A DNA stretch of 64,000 bases, taken from positions 6,716,864-6,780,863 of the forward strand of contig OX442432.1 in assembly GCA_949361645.1 (NCBI GenBank), read 5' to 3'. A model generated the notes under the pieces. It was not told the origin of the DNA, made no database searches, and worked only from the letters and a program-made list of their open reading frames with translations. Positions 10,779 to 22,700 of the stretch are shown here, piece after piece (the stretch's first letter is position 1; every line of letters starts with the position of its first letter). Position numbers and translations under genes: made by a program. This stretch comes from Spongilla lacustris (taxonomy: Eukaryota > Porifera > Demospongiae > Spongillida > Spongillidae).

Positions 10779-13700
10779 ATGGAACTTGCTGATCTGCTCC
10801 TGGAAGAACTCAGATTGCAGCCGCAGCAATGGGAACTGAAGCCGAGCTCTCCAGGCCATTTACCGGAGTTATACTGTCTGGTCAGTACTATAGTAACGTG
10901 TTGCTCGTATGCACTGATTGGGTCAATAAAAACTCCTTCCCTCGACGTGTGCTTCGCTCCATATACGTCTTCGCTGTAGGTCCACGAGGACTGGCTGTCG
11001 AGTGCTCAAGATGGAGGACCCCTTCCACTGAGCGCTCCTGAGCATGACCCCACCGAGATTCACTGGCTCCTGCAGCCATCTTGTGAAGGCCCGCCCACCA
11101 AGCCTTGGAAGCGGCTGTTTGTCGTGTGCGTCGCTAAAAGCCAGAAGTTCGATGCTGCTACTGCTACTAGGTACGAGTGTGTGTGTATGTTATGTGTGTA
11201 CGCATATATGCGTGTTGTTCTGGCATGTGCATGTATAGCATACATGCGAGTAACGTATTTGCGTGTGGAGCATGAGTGATCGTTGTGGTTTTGAGCGCGC
11301 GTATATTATCCGCTAACCCTCTGGTGCTGCCGTGGGGCAGGTTGCCTGTCTTCCAAGGAGCAGGCTTCTCACAGCACAGCATCTTCCATTTCTTGACTCA
11401 AGTGGCGCAAGAAAACCAGCTGTGGTCATGGAAACAGTTGATGGCCACACTCCAGGGTCATGCTGATGGGTGTCCACCCCCACCTCCAGACCAGCTGCTC
11501 AGCAGTGTAAGCACTTCTTTGACATCACCCATTTAAAAAAAAAACGTTTAAGGTGGTATTGTGGGTCATGTGCCATGTCCCCCTTAAGTACATATATCAG
11601 TACTTGTATTATGCCCCCCTTAAGTACATATATCAGTACTTGTATTATGCCCCCCTTAAGTACATATATCAGTACTTGTATTATGCCCCCCTTAAGTACA
11701 TATATCAGTACTTGTATTATGCCCCCCTTAAGTACATATATCAGTACTTGTATTATGCCCCCCTTAAGTACATATATCAGTACTTGTATTATGCCCCCCT
11801 TAAGTACATATATCAGTACTTGTATTATGCCCCCCTTAAGTACATATATCAGTACTTGTATTATGCCCCCCTTAAGTACATATATCAGTACTTGTATTAT
11901 GCCCCCCTTAAGTACATATATCAGTACTTGTATACACATGCACACGCGCAGTCTGTTCACTTGATTATGTGGGTCAATGCTTGCACAGATAGTTACTGTA
12001 CGCAGCATATTGCTCGCAAACCTTCAAAACCAGAAAGTCAACATATTCTTGTTGAGTTATACATTTGTAGCCATGTATGCAGTTGGTAACTGATAACATT
12101 GATTCATCATATTAGAAGTGATGTAGATACATGTGTTATGTATACATCTCCCATTCTCCTCCTCCTCCTCCTCCTCCACTTAAAAGTGCACTGAAGGGTG
12201 TACATGTTATACAAGGGGGTGTGCCTGCTGTTTTAGCTACATAAAAACAATTTGTCCAGTCCATTCTTTAAAATGCTCTACAGGTATTGTTAGTATTCCA
12301 ATAGCTTGAGCCCTTGTGGTCATTGATAGATGTTTGAGTGCCTTGGGCAATACAATTGTCTGCACCAACAGAATTGTCTGTATAAATACCACTGTCTGTG
12401 TAATTGGAACAACCAGCAATGGGCACTTATAAGGCTTACATGTACCAATTGTGCAGTGCCCAGTCCATTGGCTGTGTATTCAACCTGGCAGTGTGATTGT
12501 CAGTGCACGACTTTAATTAATGCACCACAGTTTGAAGAGTACCCAGTATAGCTTTGAAGTGAGAGGGGTCATGCTATGAGGGTGTACTGAACAGCTATTT
12601 AATTATTGCAACTAAAGGTAGAAATTTGAACTGAGCCTGACAGAGGGAATGATTAAAAAAATAAAAAATTGCATGCACTCGAATGTGTCTCTTAACATGC
12701 CTGTGTGAATCTGCACATGTGTATATCTACGTGGTGACCATTCCTTTCCCTTCCTTCAGTCCATGGTCATCCATCACATTGTGAAGTGTCTCTACGGCAT
12801 GGGCGTTAAACAGCTGAGGACCAGCGGCTCCACCACCCCCAGAGGAGACGGCCAGCAGGACTCCAAGGGTCCCTCCAACACCCCCTGCCACGCAAACTTC
12901 CTCCAGCCCAAAGTGATCCTGGAGAGTGAGCGAGCCTTCTATTTTGTGTACCCCTACGCGCGCTTCACTTTGTTTGACGTGGTCACGCACAGCCCGGCCG
13001 TCCTGCTGGACTCTTACACAAAGTCCAAGTTTGTGCTCTTCCAGCTCCTGACCCTTTTGGCCCACTGCCACGCCCACGGCATCACGCTCGGTGACATAAC
13101 CATGTGGGACCTCTACGTGGACAGTCGCCTCTGGGTGCAGTTGGGTCTTCCACACAGCATCTTCAGGAATGCCCATTTTTTGCCGGCTTCAAAGACCGGG
13201 GGGTCGGCAGCAAATTTGACGGCCCCCGCACGTCCCACGATGGATGGTACCAGCGTGCCCCCCGAGGTACCCTCACCGCCCCCGTCCAGTGCTCAACCCA
13301 CCTCCAGGTACACGCCCCCAAACCTCTGCCTGAGTGAGGCCATGATGCAGTGGAGACACGGCCGGTTGAGCAACTTAGACTACCTCATGTTCCTGAACCA
13401 TCTAGCCGGCCGTCGTGTGGGAGACCCCAACAACCACCCCATCATGCCCTGGGTCATGGACTTCACCTCTCGCAGTGGTGGTTTCCGGGACCTGACCAAG
13501 TCAAAGTACCGCATTGAGAAGGGAGACGACCAGTTGGACTACACGTTCACCTCCACACGAGACGAGGCTTGGCGCTGCAACGAGAAGGACGGCTCCACCC
13601 CCCACCACATCGGGAACATCTCCACTGATGTGACCTATTACGTGTACATGGCCAGACGTACCTGCAAGGAGGTGCTGTGCTCGAGGGTGCGGCCCCAGTG

Positions 13701-16700
13701 GGTGCCCGGGGAATACCCGGGAACGATGGAGCGTATGTACAAGTGGAGCCCAGATGAGTGCATACCTGAGTTCTTCACCGACCCCGTCATATTCAAGTCC
13801 ATCCACCCGGACCTCCCCGACCTGGCTATTCCAAGCTGGTGCAGCTCCCCCGAGGAGCTTGTGGAGGTCCACCGGGGGGTGCTGGAGGGGGACCATGTCT
13901 CCTCCCAACTCCACCGCTGGATCGACCTCATGTTTGGGTTCCAGCTGGCCGGAGAAGCGGCCTTGAAATCAAAGAACGTCTACTTGACTTTGGTGGACAA
14001 CCACACAGCCCTGCACAGCAGTGGGGTGGTGCAGCTGTTCCGTTCCTCCCACCCGAAGAGGGTCCTGGGGACCTGTGCCCCTGTCGCGCTCCTCGAATGG
14101 CAGACCTTCCTAGCACAAAGTTCAGTTGCCACGGAAGCGAGCTTCGACACCCAGCAGGTGGAAAAATTTATGCCCGGGGGGAGAACCGCTGCCCCCTCGG
14201 CGACAGACGACATGAGGACCCTGGAGGCCATCCTGTGCGAGCAGTCAAAGCAGAGTGCCCCGCCCACTGGGGAGGGGGTGTTGGAGGACTCGTTTGAACA
14301 CGTTGCTCCTGACGAGCTCATAAATGAGGGGACTACCCCCAGTGACATGTTCATGTCAACCCGCACAGCCACCATTGACTATGGTGTATCACCGACTGAT
14401 GCAGTCCAGGGGAAGGCCGTGTTGAGTGCAGTGGGAGGGCAGAGCCGTGTGATGCCGTTGAATTGGTTGAGGCCGAAGAAGCCATCTGTGGACAGTAGCA
14501 GTGACCACCACGCACCACACCTGGAGGACGTAGCTGAGAACCAGAGAGCCTTGATGGCGTTCCCCAAGGGTACCAAGATGAACGCAAACCTTGCCTCTCT
14601 TGAGGAGGTGATGCATTTTGTCATGAAGTCCTGTCGACAGACTAAGGAAGTGTTCAAGAAACAGTGGGAGCTTAAGGAGATGACTGCATTGAAGGTGTGT
14701 GTGTGTGTGTGTGTGTGTTATATGTGTGTGTGTGTTATATGTGTGTGTGTTATATGTGTGTGTGTGTTATGTGTGTGTGTGTGTTATGTGTGTGTGTGTT
14801 ATGTGTGTGTGTGTTACATGTGTGTATGTTATATGTGTGTGTGTGTGTGTGTGTTATATGTGTGTGTGTTATATGTGTGTGTGTGTTATGTGTGTGTGTG
14901 TGTTATGTGTGTGTGTGTTATGTGTGTGTGTGTTACATGTGTGTATGTTATATGTGTGTGTGTGTGTTATGTGTGTGTGTGTGTGTGTGTGTGTGTTTGT
15001 GTGTGTTATGGGTGTTGAGTGTGTTATATGTGTGCTGTCTGTGTGTCCAAAAGCGTTTGGTTCAGTCATGGCTCCATTCCATGCCATGAAATTTAATCTA
15101 TTCCATACCTTGATAGGACAGTAGAAGTTTCTGCTCTGTTGTTGATCTGCTTCGCCTCCAAGAGGAAGACCCTCTCGTTGCTATGTCGTTCTCTCAACGC
15201 GTTGCCATGGATGTGGCGGCCGTGACCTGCACCATCGTGGAGATGTGCCTGAACAAGCAGCTAAGAGCGGCCATTTCTGCCTTTCCCTCCCTCTACCAGA
15301 GAGCTTGTACCATTCTAGAGATGAGGAAGGGTGGGATGCTGCAGCTCCCTGTGTGAGTCACTGCTATGGGGATGTAGGGGGAGGGGCTGGTACTGCAGAG
15401 GGGTAGATGCAGGTGTCAACAAGGGAAGGGTTAATCCATATTCTTTCTACCAGCAAATGGACATCACCTCTCAGATTTTGCTACAACTTGCATATATGGT
15501 TGTCTTCGTATGTGAAGACATATTTACCATTTATTGCTTAATAACCTTAATGGTTTAGGAGATAAGGGTTGATTACTTTACTGATAGGTTCGACTTTGCA
15601 GTGTATTACCTAGGTAACGATAAATTGGTTTATGACGCATATTGCGTATTGAGAAAGTTGATAATCACGCTGTTATTAATCACGCTGTTATTGTACTCAA
15701 TATTAGTGTTTTGATAATAATGTCGATTATTGATAACCCCTGAGAACCTCAAACTGTTTAATGTTATTTAGGTAGGTGTGTTGCTATGTAAAATCCCAAA
15801 CCTCAGCATCAAAACTTTGGTTTTTATACAGGTACAGATACTGTACACAACCAATTTCTAAAAACCTGTACTAGAATGTAGATCCACTGCCCTACATTTC
15901 TGTTACAGAATTAAAACAGTACTGTGCAGAACTATATCAGGGCAGTATACAGGTTTTTTTAGAAATTGGTTGTGTATTAATGAGTGCACTCTTATTGGAA
16001 CATTGCTTTGCAACAGTACCAACTGGAAGGTATTGCAACCTTATATGATCATCATCTTCTCACAGGTGGGCATTTAATAAACAGCACCAAATCTGAACTA
16101 AATACCTTCCAGTTGCGACGTAGTTACCATTGCAAAGCAAATATGAGTGCCCTCGTTAATGGAGAATGACAGCAGTGGTAATTATCAATACAGTTTGTGT
16201 TATAAACCACAGGGTTCGTACAAACCTTGAAAAACCTTGAAAACCCTGGAATTTCGGCATACCTTTATCAAGGCCTTAAAGGTCCTTGATATTTGGTAGT
16301 ATCCTTGAAATTCCCATCGAAGTCCTTGAAATGCACTGCTTTAGAGTGTGCACTTCCTTATACGGCGCACTTGAAGCCTTGCAAGTGTAGATAACACCGC
16401 AGTTTAGTTTATGAATTTATTTATTTGGTTTTTCATGCGTATCCACCCGTTTATTAGCGTACATGTTAGTTGCTTCGTCGCGTCTTTGCTCAATCATTGT
16501 TGCTTTTGTTTCGTTCATCGTCGTTGCTTGCTCGTAGTTGCTACGTCGCGTTTTTGCTCAATCATTGTTGCTTTTGTTTCGTTTATCGTCGTTGCTTGCT
16601 CGTAGTTGCTACGTCGCGTCTTTGCTCAATCATTGTTGCTTTTGTTTCGTTCATCGTCGTTGCTTGCTCGTCAAGCGCTGCTTTAAGCGTGAAGTTTAAG

Positions 16701-19700
16701 TTTTGGAAAATGCCAGGCAAGTGCAATTTTAATGACAAATGGCTCCATTTGGTGGAATATCGATCATGGCTTCAAAAGGTAACGGAAAACACACACAAAG
16801 CGTACTGTGTTTTATGCATGAAGCAAATTGATATTGCTGCAATGGGGGAATCTGCACTAAAAAGCCATGCGAGTGGTTTGAAGCACAAAGATGCTGAAAA
16901 GAGTTGTACAAACGTTTCAACCATTAGCACATTTTTCTCTTCATGGGGCTCAGATGCTAATACTGATAGGGCTATAACTTCACAAGATACATGTATTCCA
17001 GCTGTTCTAACACAGGACTCTTCTGTTCAGCCTGTTATGCTAAACTCAATTGAACCTTTTGTAGTGGATCGTAATGTCACACTCACAGCGGAAATCTACT
17101 GGGTTTTAAAAGTGGTTTCCAGTCATTATTCATTCAAATCCGGTGAAAGCATCAAAAGTGTATTTCAGCTTATGTTTCCGGACAGTGGAGTAGCTAAACA
17201 GTTCAGTTGTGGTGAGAAGAAGTGTGCATATTTAGCTACGTTTGGTATAGCACCATATTTTGTGTCCCTTTTGAAGACTAAGATTAAATCTGAAACAACC
17301 TATGTTCTTTTTTTTGATGAATCTTTGAACTAGGGTGTGTAACCGGTTATCAGGTTATTCGGGTTATTCGGATATTCGCAAAAACCTATCCGTTCGAATA
17401 GTAATTTAGCATTACTCGGAAAAATCGATTATTGGATTTGTTCTATTCGAAATAACCGGTTTGTGAATCTCCATTCGGAGATACTTAGGTATTCGTCGTC
17501 CGCATCGACAATTCGCCCATTATTCGAATACATTTTTATGACGATATCCGGATACGCGTTTACGATATTACAAGTACGGCAATAATTACGTCTAATTTAA
17601 AGTTATAACGTCACTGTTGTTACTATAAATATATACGTGGGGACGAGATCAAATACGGTTCGAACTACATGTAGCCAAAAGAGATCTCCCTTTGTCTTCT
17701 AGCTTCACGTGTCATGACGACGGACAGCTTCAGCTACAAATCAAAGTCAGTTCGCTTAGTGTATTTCGAACCAGCTGGCTTCTTGCATCAATCTCTCTGA
17801 GCTGATATTGCCGCGATCGTACTTTTCAAAACTCGCGATGGTGAAATGGAGGCTGCAGGGCTGGTGGTATGTAAACGTCATTTGTGGTTCTATTCTGTTG
17901 GCATCAAGTGCGATGTGTACATCTGTAGACTGTAGGTACTGGTAAAGCTCAGCGTGGCCACGCTAACTTAGGTCGGGACACGCCCAACTAGGTATGTGGT
18001 TAGGCCAAGCGATTTAGGCCTATGTAGGTAGCTGTGGTTGTGTGCTGAGTGCATCTGGTGTGATGTGGGTAGATGCATGCTGAGGGTACTGATCTGGTGT
18101 AATGTGGTTAGTTGTAGTAGGGTGTCTGGTGTGATGGAGGTAGCTATGGTTGTGTGCCTCATGAGGGCATCTAGTGTGATGAGGGTAGGTGTGTTTGTGT
18201 GCTGAGGGCATCTGGTGTGATCGGGGGTAGGTGTGTTTGTGTGCTGAGGGTATCTGGTGTGATGTGGGTAGCTGTAGGAGGGTCTCTGGTGTGATGTGTA
18301 CATTTAAGTGGCTCAATGAGCAGAAAACCTGAATAACCTAGGTATTCGGCTGGCAAATTGTCAAAACCTATTCGCAAAAATCGATTTTCTTTTTTCAAGT
18401 ATTCGGAAAAATCGATTTTCAGATCCAGAAAAACCTGAAAAATCGATTAGTGTTTTAAAAGTATTCGGAAAAATCGATTTTCATTATTCAGGGGAGGTTA
18501 CACACCCTACTTTGAACACGAATCTCCAAAAAAACAATTGGACATTCATGTAAGGTATTGGAATCATAATGAAGTTGTAACTCGATATCTTACCTCCCAC
18601 TTCCTGGGCCATGCAACAGCTGATACAGTGTTTGAAATATTTGAGTCTGTTGGCAGTGAACTTGGCTATTCTGGTCTACTGCAATTATCTATGGATGGAC
18701 CAAATGTAAACTGGAGAGTTTTTGAAATGGTTCAAACTAGTGTTCAGACTCAGACATCTAAGGAGCTTTTAAATGTGGGTAGCTGTGGGTTGCATGTATT
18801 ACATAATTCTTTCCGAGATGGTGCTGGTGCTACAAATTGGAACATAGAACATGCACTAAGCAGTTTTTGGTGGCTTTTTAAAGACTCCCCAGCTCGTCGT
18901 GAAGATTTTACAGAAGTAACTAGGTCAAGTATTTTTCCACTGAAATTTTGTTCACATCGCTGGGTTGAGAATGTTCAAGTAGTTGAAAGGGTACTTGAAA
19001 TTTTCCCTCATATGGTAGCATATGTTAAAGCTGCAAAAGCCGGTACAATTAAGGAACCAAGGAACAAATCATATGAAAATGTTGAATTGGTCGTTGAAGA
19101 TACCATGTTTGTGGCAAAGCTAAACTTTTTTCTAATCATTGCAAAGGAGATTCAACCTTTGTTGAAATATTATCAAGCTGATCGACCATTGCTACCTTTT
19201 TTTGCACAGGATATATTCACCTTAATTAAGGGTTTCATGGAAAGGTTTATTAAAACTGATGTGATGAAAACAGTTACTTCAATGGTAACATTGTTAAAAA
19301 TTGATACTTCAGATACAAACAATCACACCGAAGTATCCAGTATAAAGGTTGGTTTTGTTACCGATAGAATTCTGCGTGGTATAGGTGCAAGCAACAGAGA
19401 ACGGTTGGTGTTTGAGTTCAAGATGAACTGCAAACAGTTTTTAATCAAAATGGTTCAAAAATTGATAGTCAAATCCCCCATTTGCTCTCCGCTCGTTAGA
19501 AACATGATTGTTTTGGACCCAAGAGTATTTCTGTCATTAGGAAAACAGTCAGTTGGTAAAAAGCTGACAATAGTTTTGCGTCATATGACTCAAGCTGGTC
19601 GTCTACTGGAAGACAAGTGTGATAATGTACTAAAACAGCTTGACAACTTCCATGATGCAGCTACTGTTTCAAATGAATCAATTACTTTCAGTACTTTCAA

Positions 19701-22700
19701 TCCGCACAGTGACAATGACAGAATTGATACATTTTATTACAATAAGCTAGCAAATAAGCCAGAGTATGAAGACCTGTGGGGTGTCGTCAAGAATTTACTA
19801 CTTCTTTCTCATGGGCAAGCTTCTGTAGAACGTGGATTCTCTGTTAACAAAGAAGTTATGGTCCAGAACCTTGCAGAACAATCACTTGTAGCTCAGCGCA
19901 TAATCTGTGATCATGTGAAGAGTGTTGGTTGCATAGCCAATGTTACATGTTCAAAAGAACTATTGATTTCTGCTACCAGTGCAAGACAGAGGTACCAAGC
20001 ACACCTTGATGATATGAAAAAGGAAAGGGAATCTGTGAAGGTAAATGAATGGAAACGAACACTCACAAGAGAAGTTACTGAAGTAGAAGGCCAGAAGAAA
20101 CGACTAAAGGAAGACATTGATGCTCTTATTCAATCGGCAGATAATTATGCTGAAAGAGCTGAAAGCAGTGGTGACTTAACCCTCATTGCAAAATCGAATG
20201 GCCTCAGAAAGGCAGCAAAAGAAAAAAGAGTACAATTGAACGGTATAGAATCCCAACTAGATCAAAAGATGAAGGAACTAAAGACTATGTAGTGCTATAT
20301 ATATATATATATCTCTTGTACATGTACATGTGACATTGTGATTGATAACAGATACTAAACACAGCTAGGGATAGTACACATTTGCATGTACATATTGGGG
20401 TATGCCATCCTTGAAAATAGCTACAATTGGTACTTGAAAGTCCTTGAGAAGTCCTTGAATTCATTTTTCAATATTCTGTACGAACCCTGAAACCAGTTTA
20501 TCGTTTAATCCTTTCACTTTGCACAAAAATACTTAATGAGATCATGGATTTGATGCCAAGCATGCAACTGCCCTCAAAGAGGGTACCAAGTAACCATGAT
20601 AATAACTGGTAAGTTGTACTTATCAGTAAAGTATCTCCTAAACCATTAAGATTATAGAAGTAGTGTGTGCTCATATATGAATATAAACACATGTGAGGTG
20701 CTGGTCCATTTGCCGGCAGAAAGGAAATGGATTGATTTGGATCGATGGAAATAAAGGAGATGACATGTGGATTAAAGCAAGACTATACTTCAAACTTTGT
20801 TTTATGGCCACATTTTCATCACAAGTGCAACATCATTACGTAACTCCTCATTCAAAGGCCATGCTTTGCAGGCTATCTTCTCCCTCCCCTCCTATCTTTC
20901 CCCTCCCTCCCCTCCTATCTTCCCCCTCCCTCCCCTCCCATCTTCCCCCTCCCTCCCCTCCTATCTCCTTTATTACCTCCTCCCCATCTCTTCCCTTAGG
21001 CACCTTGAGAGCCTTGTGGAGTGTGTGTTTGCACCAGATAGTGACAGAGGCCTGCCTGAACTCTCCGCCACACTCATTCTTCAGCAGTTTGTTACACTCG
21101 TCCCCTTCCCCTCCTACTTTGGCACTCTCTACAGCTTCTTCAGTGAGGTTGAGCAGCTGTGTAGGAGGTACTCTCTCAGTGGTAGCAATTTGAAGACCTT
21201 CCCTCGTCCAAAGGCAGACTTCGACGCTCTCTCTTCTTCGGAATCGTGTACCATTGTCACATTTGTGCAGGAGCGTCTCCCATCTTTGCTGTCTCAGTTG
21301 GACAAAGATGGGCAGGGCCTCTTGCTGCTCCATTTAATGCCCCTCTTTCACTTTCCCGAAACCTGCTTCGAAGCTACTGTCACCTTTGTCGACGAAATTG
21401 GCCAATATCTGTCCAAAAGGCGCATGGAGCAGCTGTTCCTCACGGCCGTCCTGCGTATCTACGACATGGCGGTGGAACCATATCAGAAGGTGCAGCTGTT
21501 CAGTCGCCCAGTGGTGGACACCCTTCTCTGTCGCTTTGGACTGACCGTCTTCCTGCAGCGTTTCTTGGGCTTTATGCTGGACATTGTGGTAGACCCCTCC
21601 TCCCTGACCTCCAAGCACCACACTGCCGCACGCCCCCTTCCCTCCACCGAGAGGTCCTCCGACTATCGCCCTGCTGTGATGGCCGAGTTTGCTTACGCCA
21701 TGAACGACAAGCTCCCCAACGACGACGTGGACAATGACGACGACAGTGATCCTGAGGTGGAGGTGGAGGTGGAGCTTCCCAAAGCATCCCTCCTCCTCTC
21801 CCATGCTCCACCCACCACCGTCAGTCCTCCCACGCCTGTTGAGGAGGAGAAGGAGGTGGGAGGGGGCGGTGATCCCCTGACTGGGGGCAGCGCCCCCCAT
21901 GTGGTCGAGACCCCTGCGGTCACCATTGGGGAACGAAAGAACACTGGCTTCTCCTCCTACAGCCGGCCAGGCAGGCCTGAGAGAAAAACAGGAACCAGAC
22001 AGACCGAGCCTTCGGGCAGAGGTCCCCCTGGTACCAGCACCGGACCTAGTAGCAAGGGCCCCATGGCCAACACGGCACCTTCCCCCTTTGCTCCGCAAAG
22101 CTCAAGTGTGCCAGAAGACACAGGGAAGACAGGCACAAAAAGGGAAATTTTCGAGACTCCTCCTACTGCCTCCGGTCAAAGCCACACCCACAATGGTATC
22201 TACCTTGATGACATGGAGGCTAATATGCCGAAGGAGTTGGAAGGCGTGGCCACTGCTGACCCACAAAAGCAAGCCATAGACACCTCCGTTGTGGAGGTTG
22301 TGGTGGACACCGTGTGCTGGCTGGTGCACCGCTTTGGACCCCTCTTGGCCACACGTTACATCATCAAGCCACTGCGGGACAACCTTTACCGTTCCTTCTT
22401 GGGCCTCAAGGGGCAGAGGGCAATGGGGGTCAGGTGCCTTAAAGCCTTTGCCTCTCAATGCAATACTGATGCAGTGCCTCTGAAGCTGTACCTAACATTT
22501 GCAGAGGATTTGGTAAGGACACTAGATGGGGTGGGTATCTGTGGGGGTCTTACTTGCCTCCTCTTTTTAACCCTATCCCCTTTGTTTCTGTCACCTCTCT
22601 TCTCCTCTTCATATCATGACCTTTACTCTCCCCTTCCCCTCTCTCTCCTTTCCCCTCCCTCTCTCCTTTTCCCCTCCCCTCCCCTTGCTCTCCTTTTCCC

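Larger units (their letters stand above)
16210..20489 (+). mobile_element. Full-length hAT transposon
   Basis: Terminal inverted repeats CAGGGTTCGTAC and GTACGAACCCTG bound a 4.28-kb element in a WDR81 intron. The six bases aaacca flank both ends directly, consistent with part of an 8-bp duplication. Inside lie three copies of a repeat of about 68 bp (16480–16675) and then a transposase gene interrupted by another element at 17331–18509. Its orientation matches that of WDR81. Confidence 0.88.
15425..20735. mobile_element. Old foldback DNA element enclosing later insertions
   Basis: Diverged inverted arms lie near 15425–15635 and 20493–20735. The left arm has tccatattctttctaccagc, the right arm its complement-like version with ccatttgccggcagaaagg. 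Inner parts also pair: taatggtttaggagat against atctcctaaaccatta, and gataaattggttt against aaaccagtttatc. Subtracting the hAT element leaves about 1 kb, consistent with a non-autonomous foldback element. Exact ends and target duplication are unclear. Confidence 0.6.

Noticed and set aside
11470..12089. Long overlapping open frames with a 12-residue repeat, on both strands
   Set aside because: They arise from the 36-bp intronic array. WDR81 exons splice in phase around them and no repeat-protein homology exists.
14695..15018. Extension of the WDR81 exon 4 frame into cysteine/valine-rich sequence
   Set aside because: This is the TG microsatellite read as protein; AAG|GTGTGT is the donor and coding resumes at 15117.
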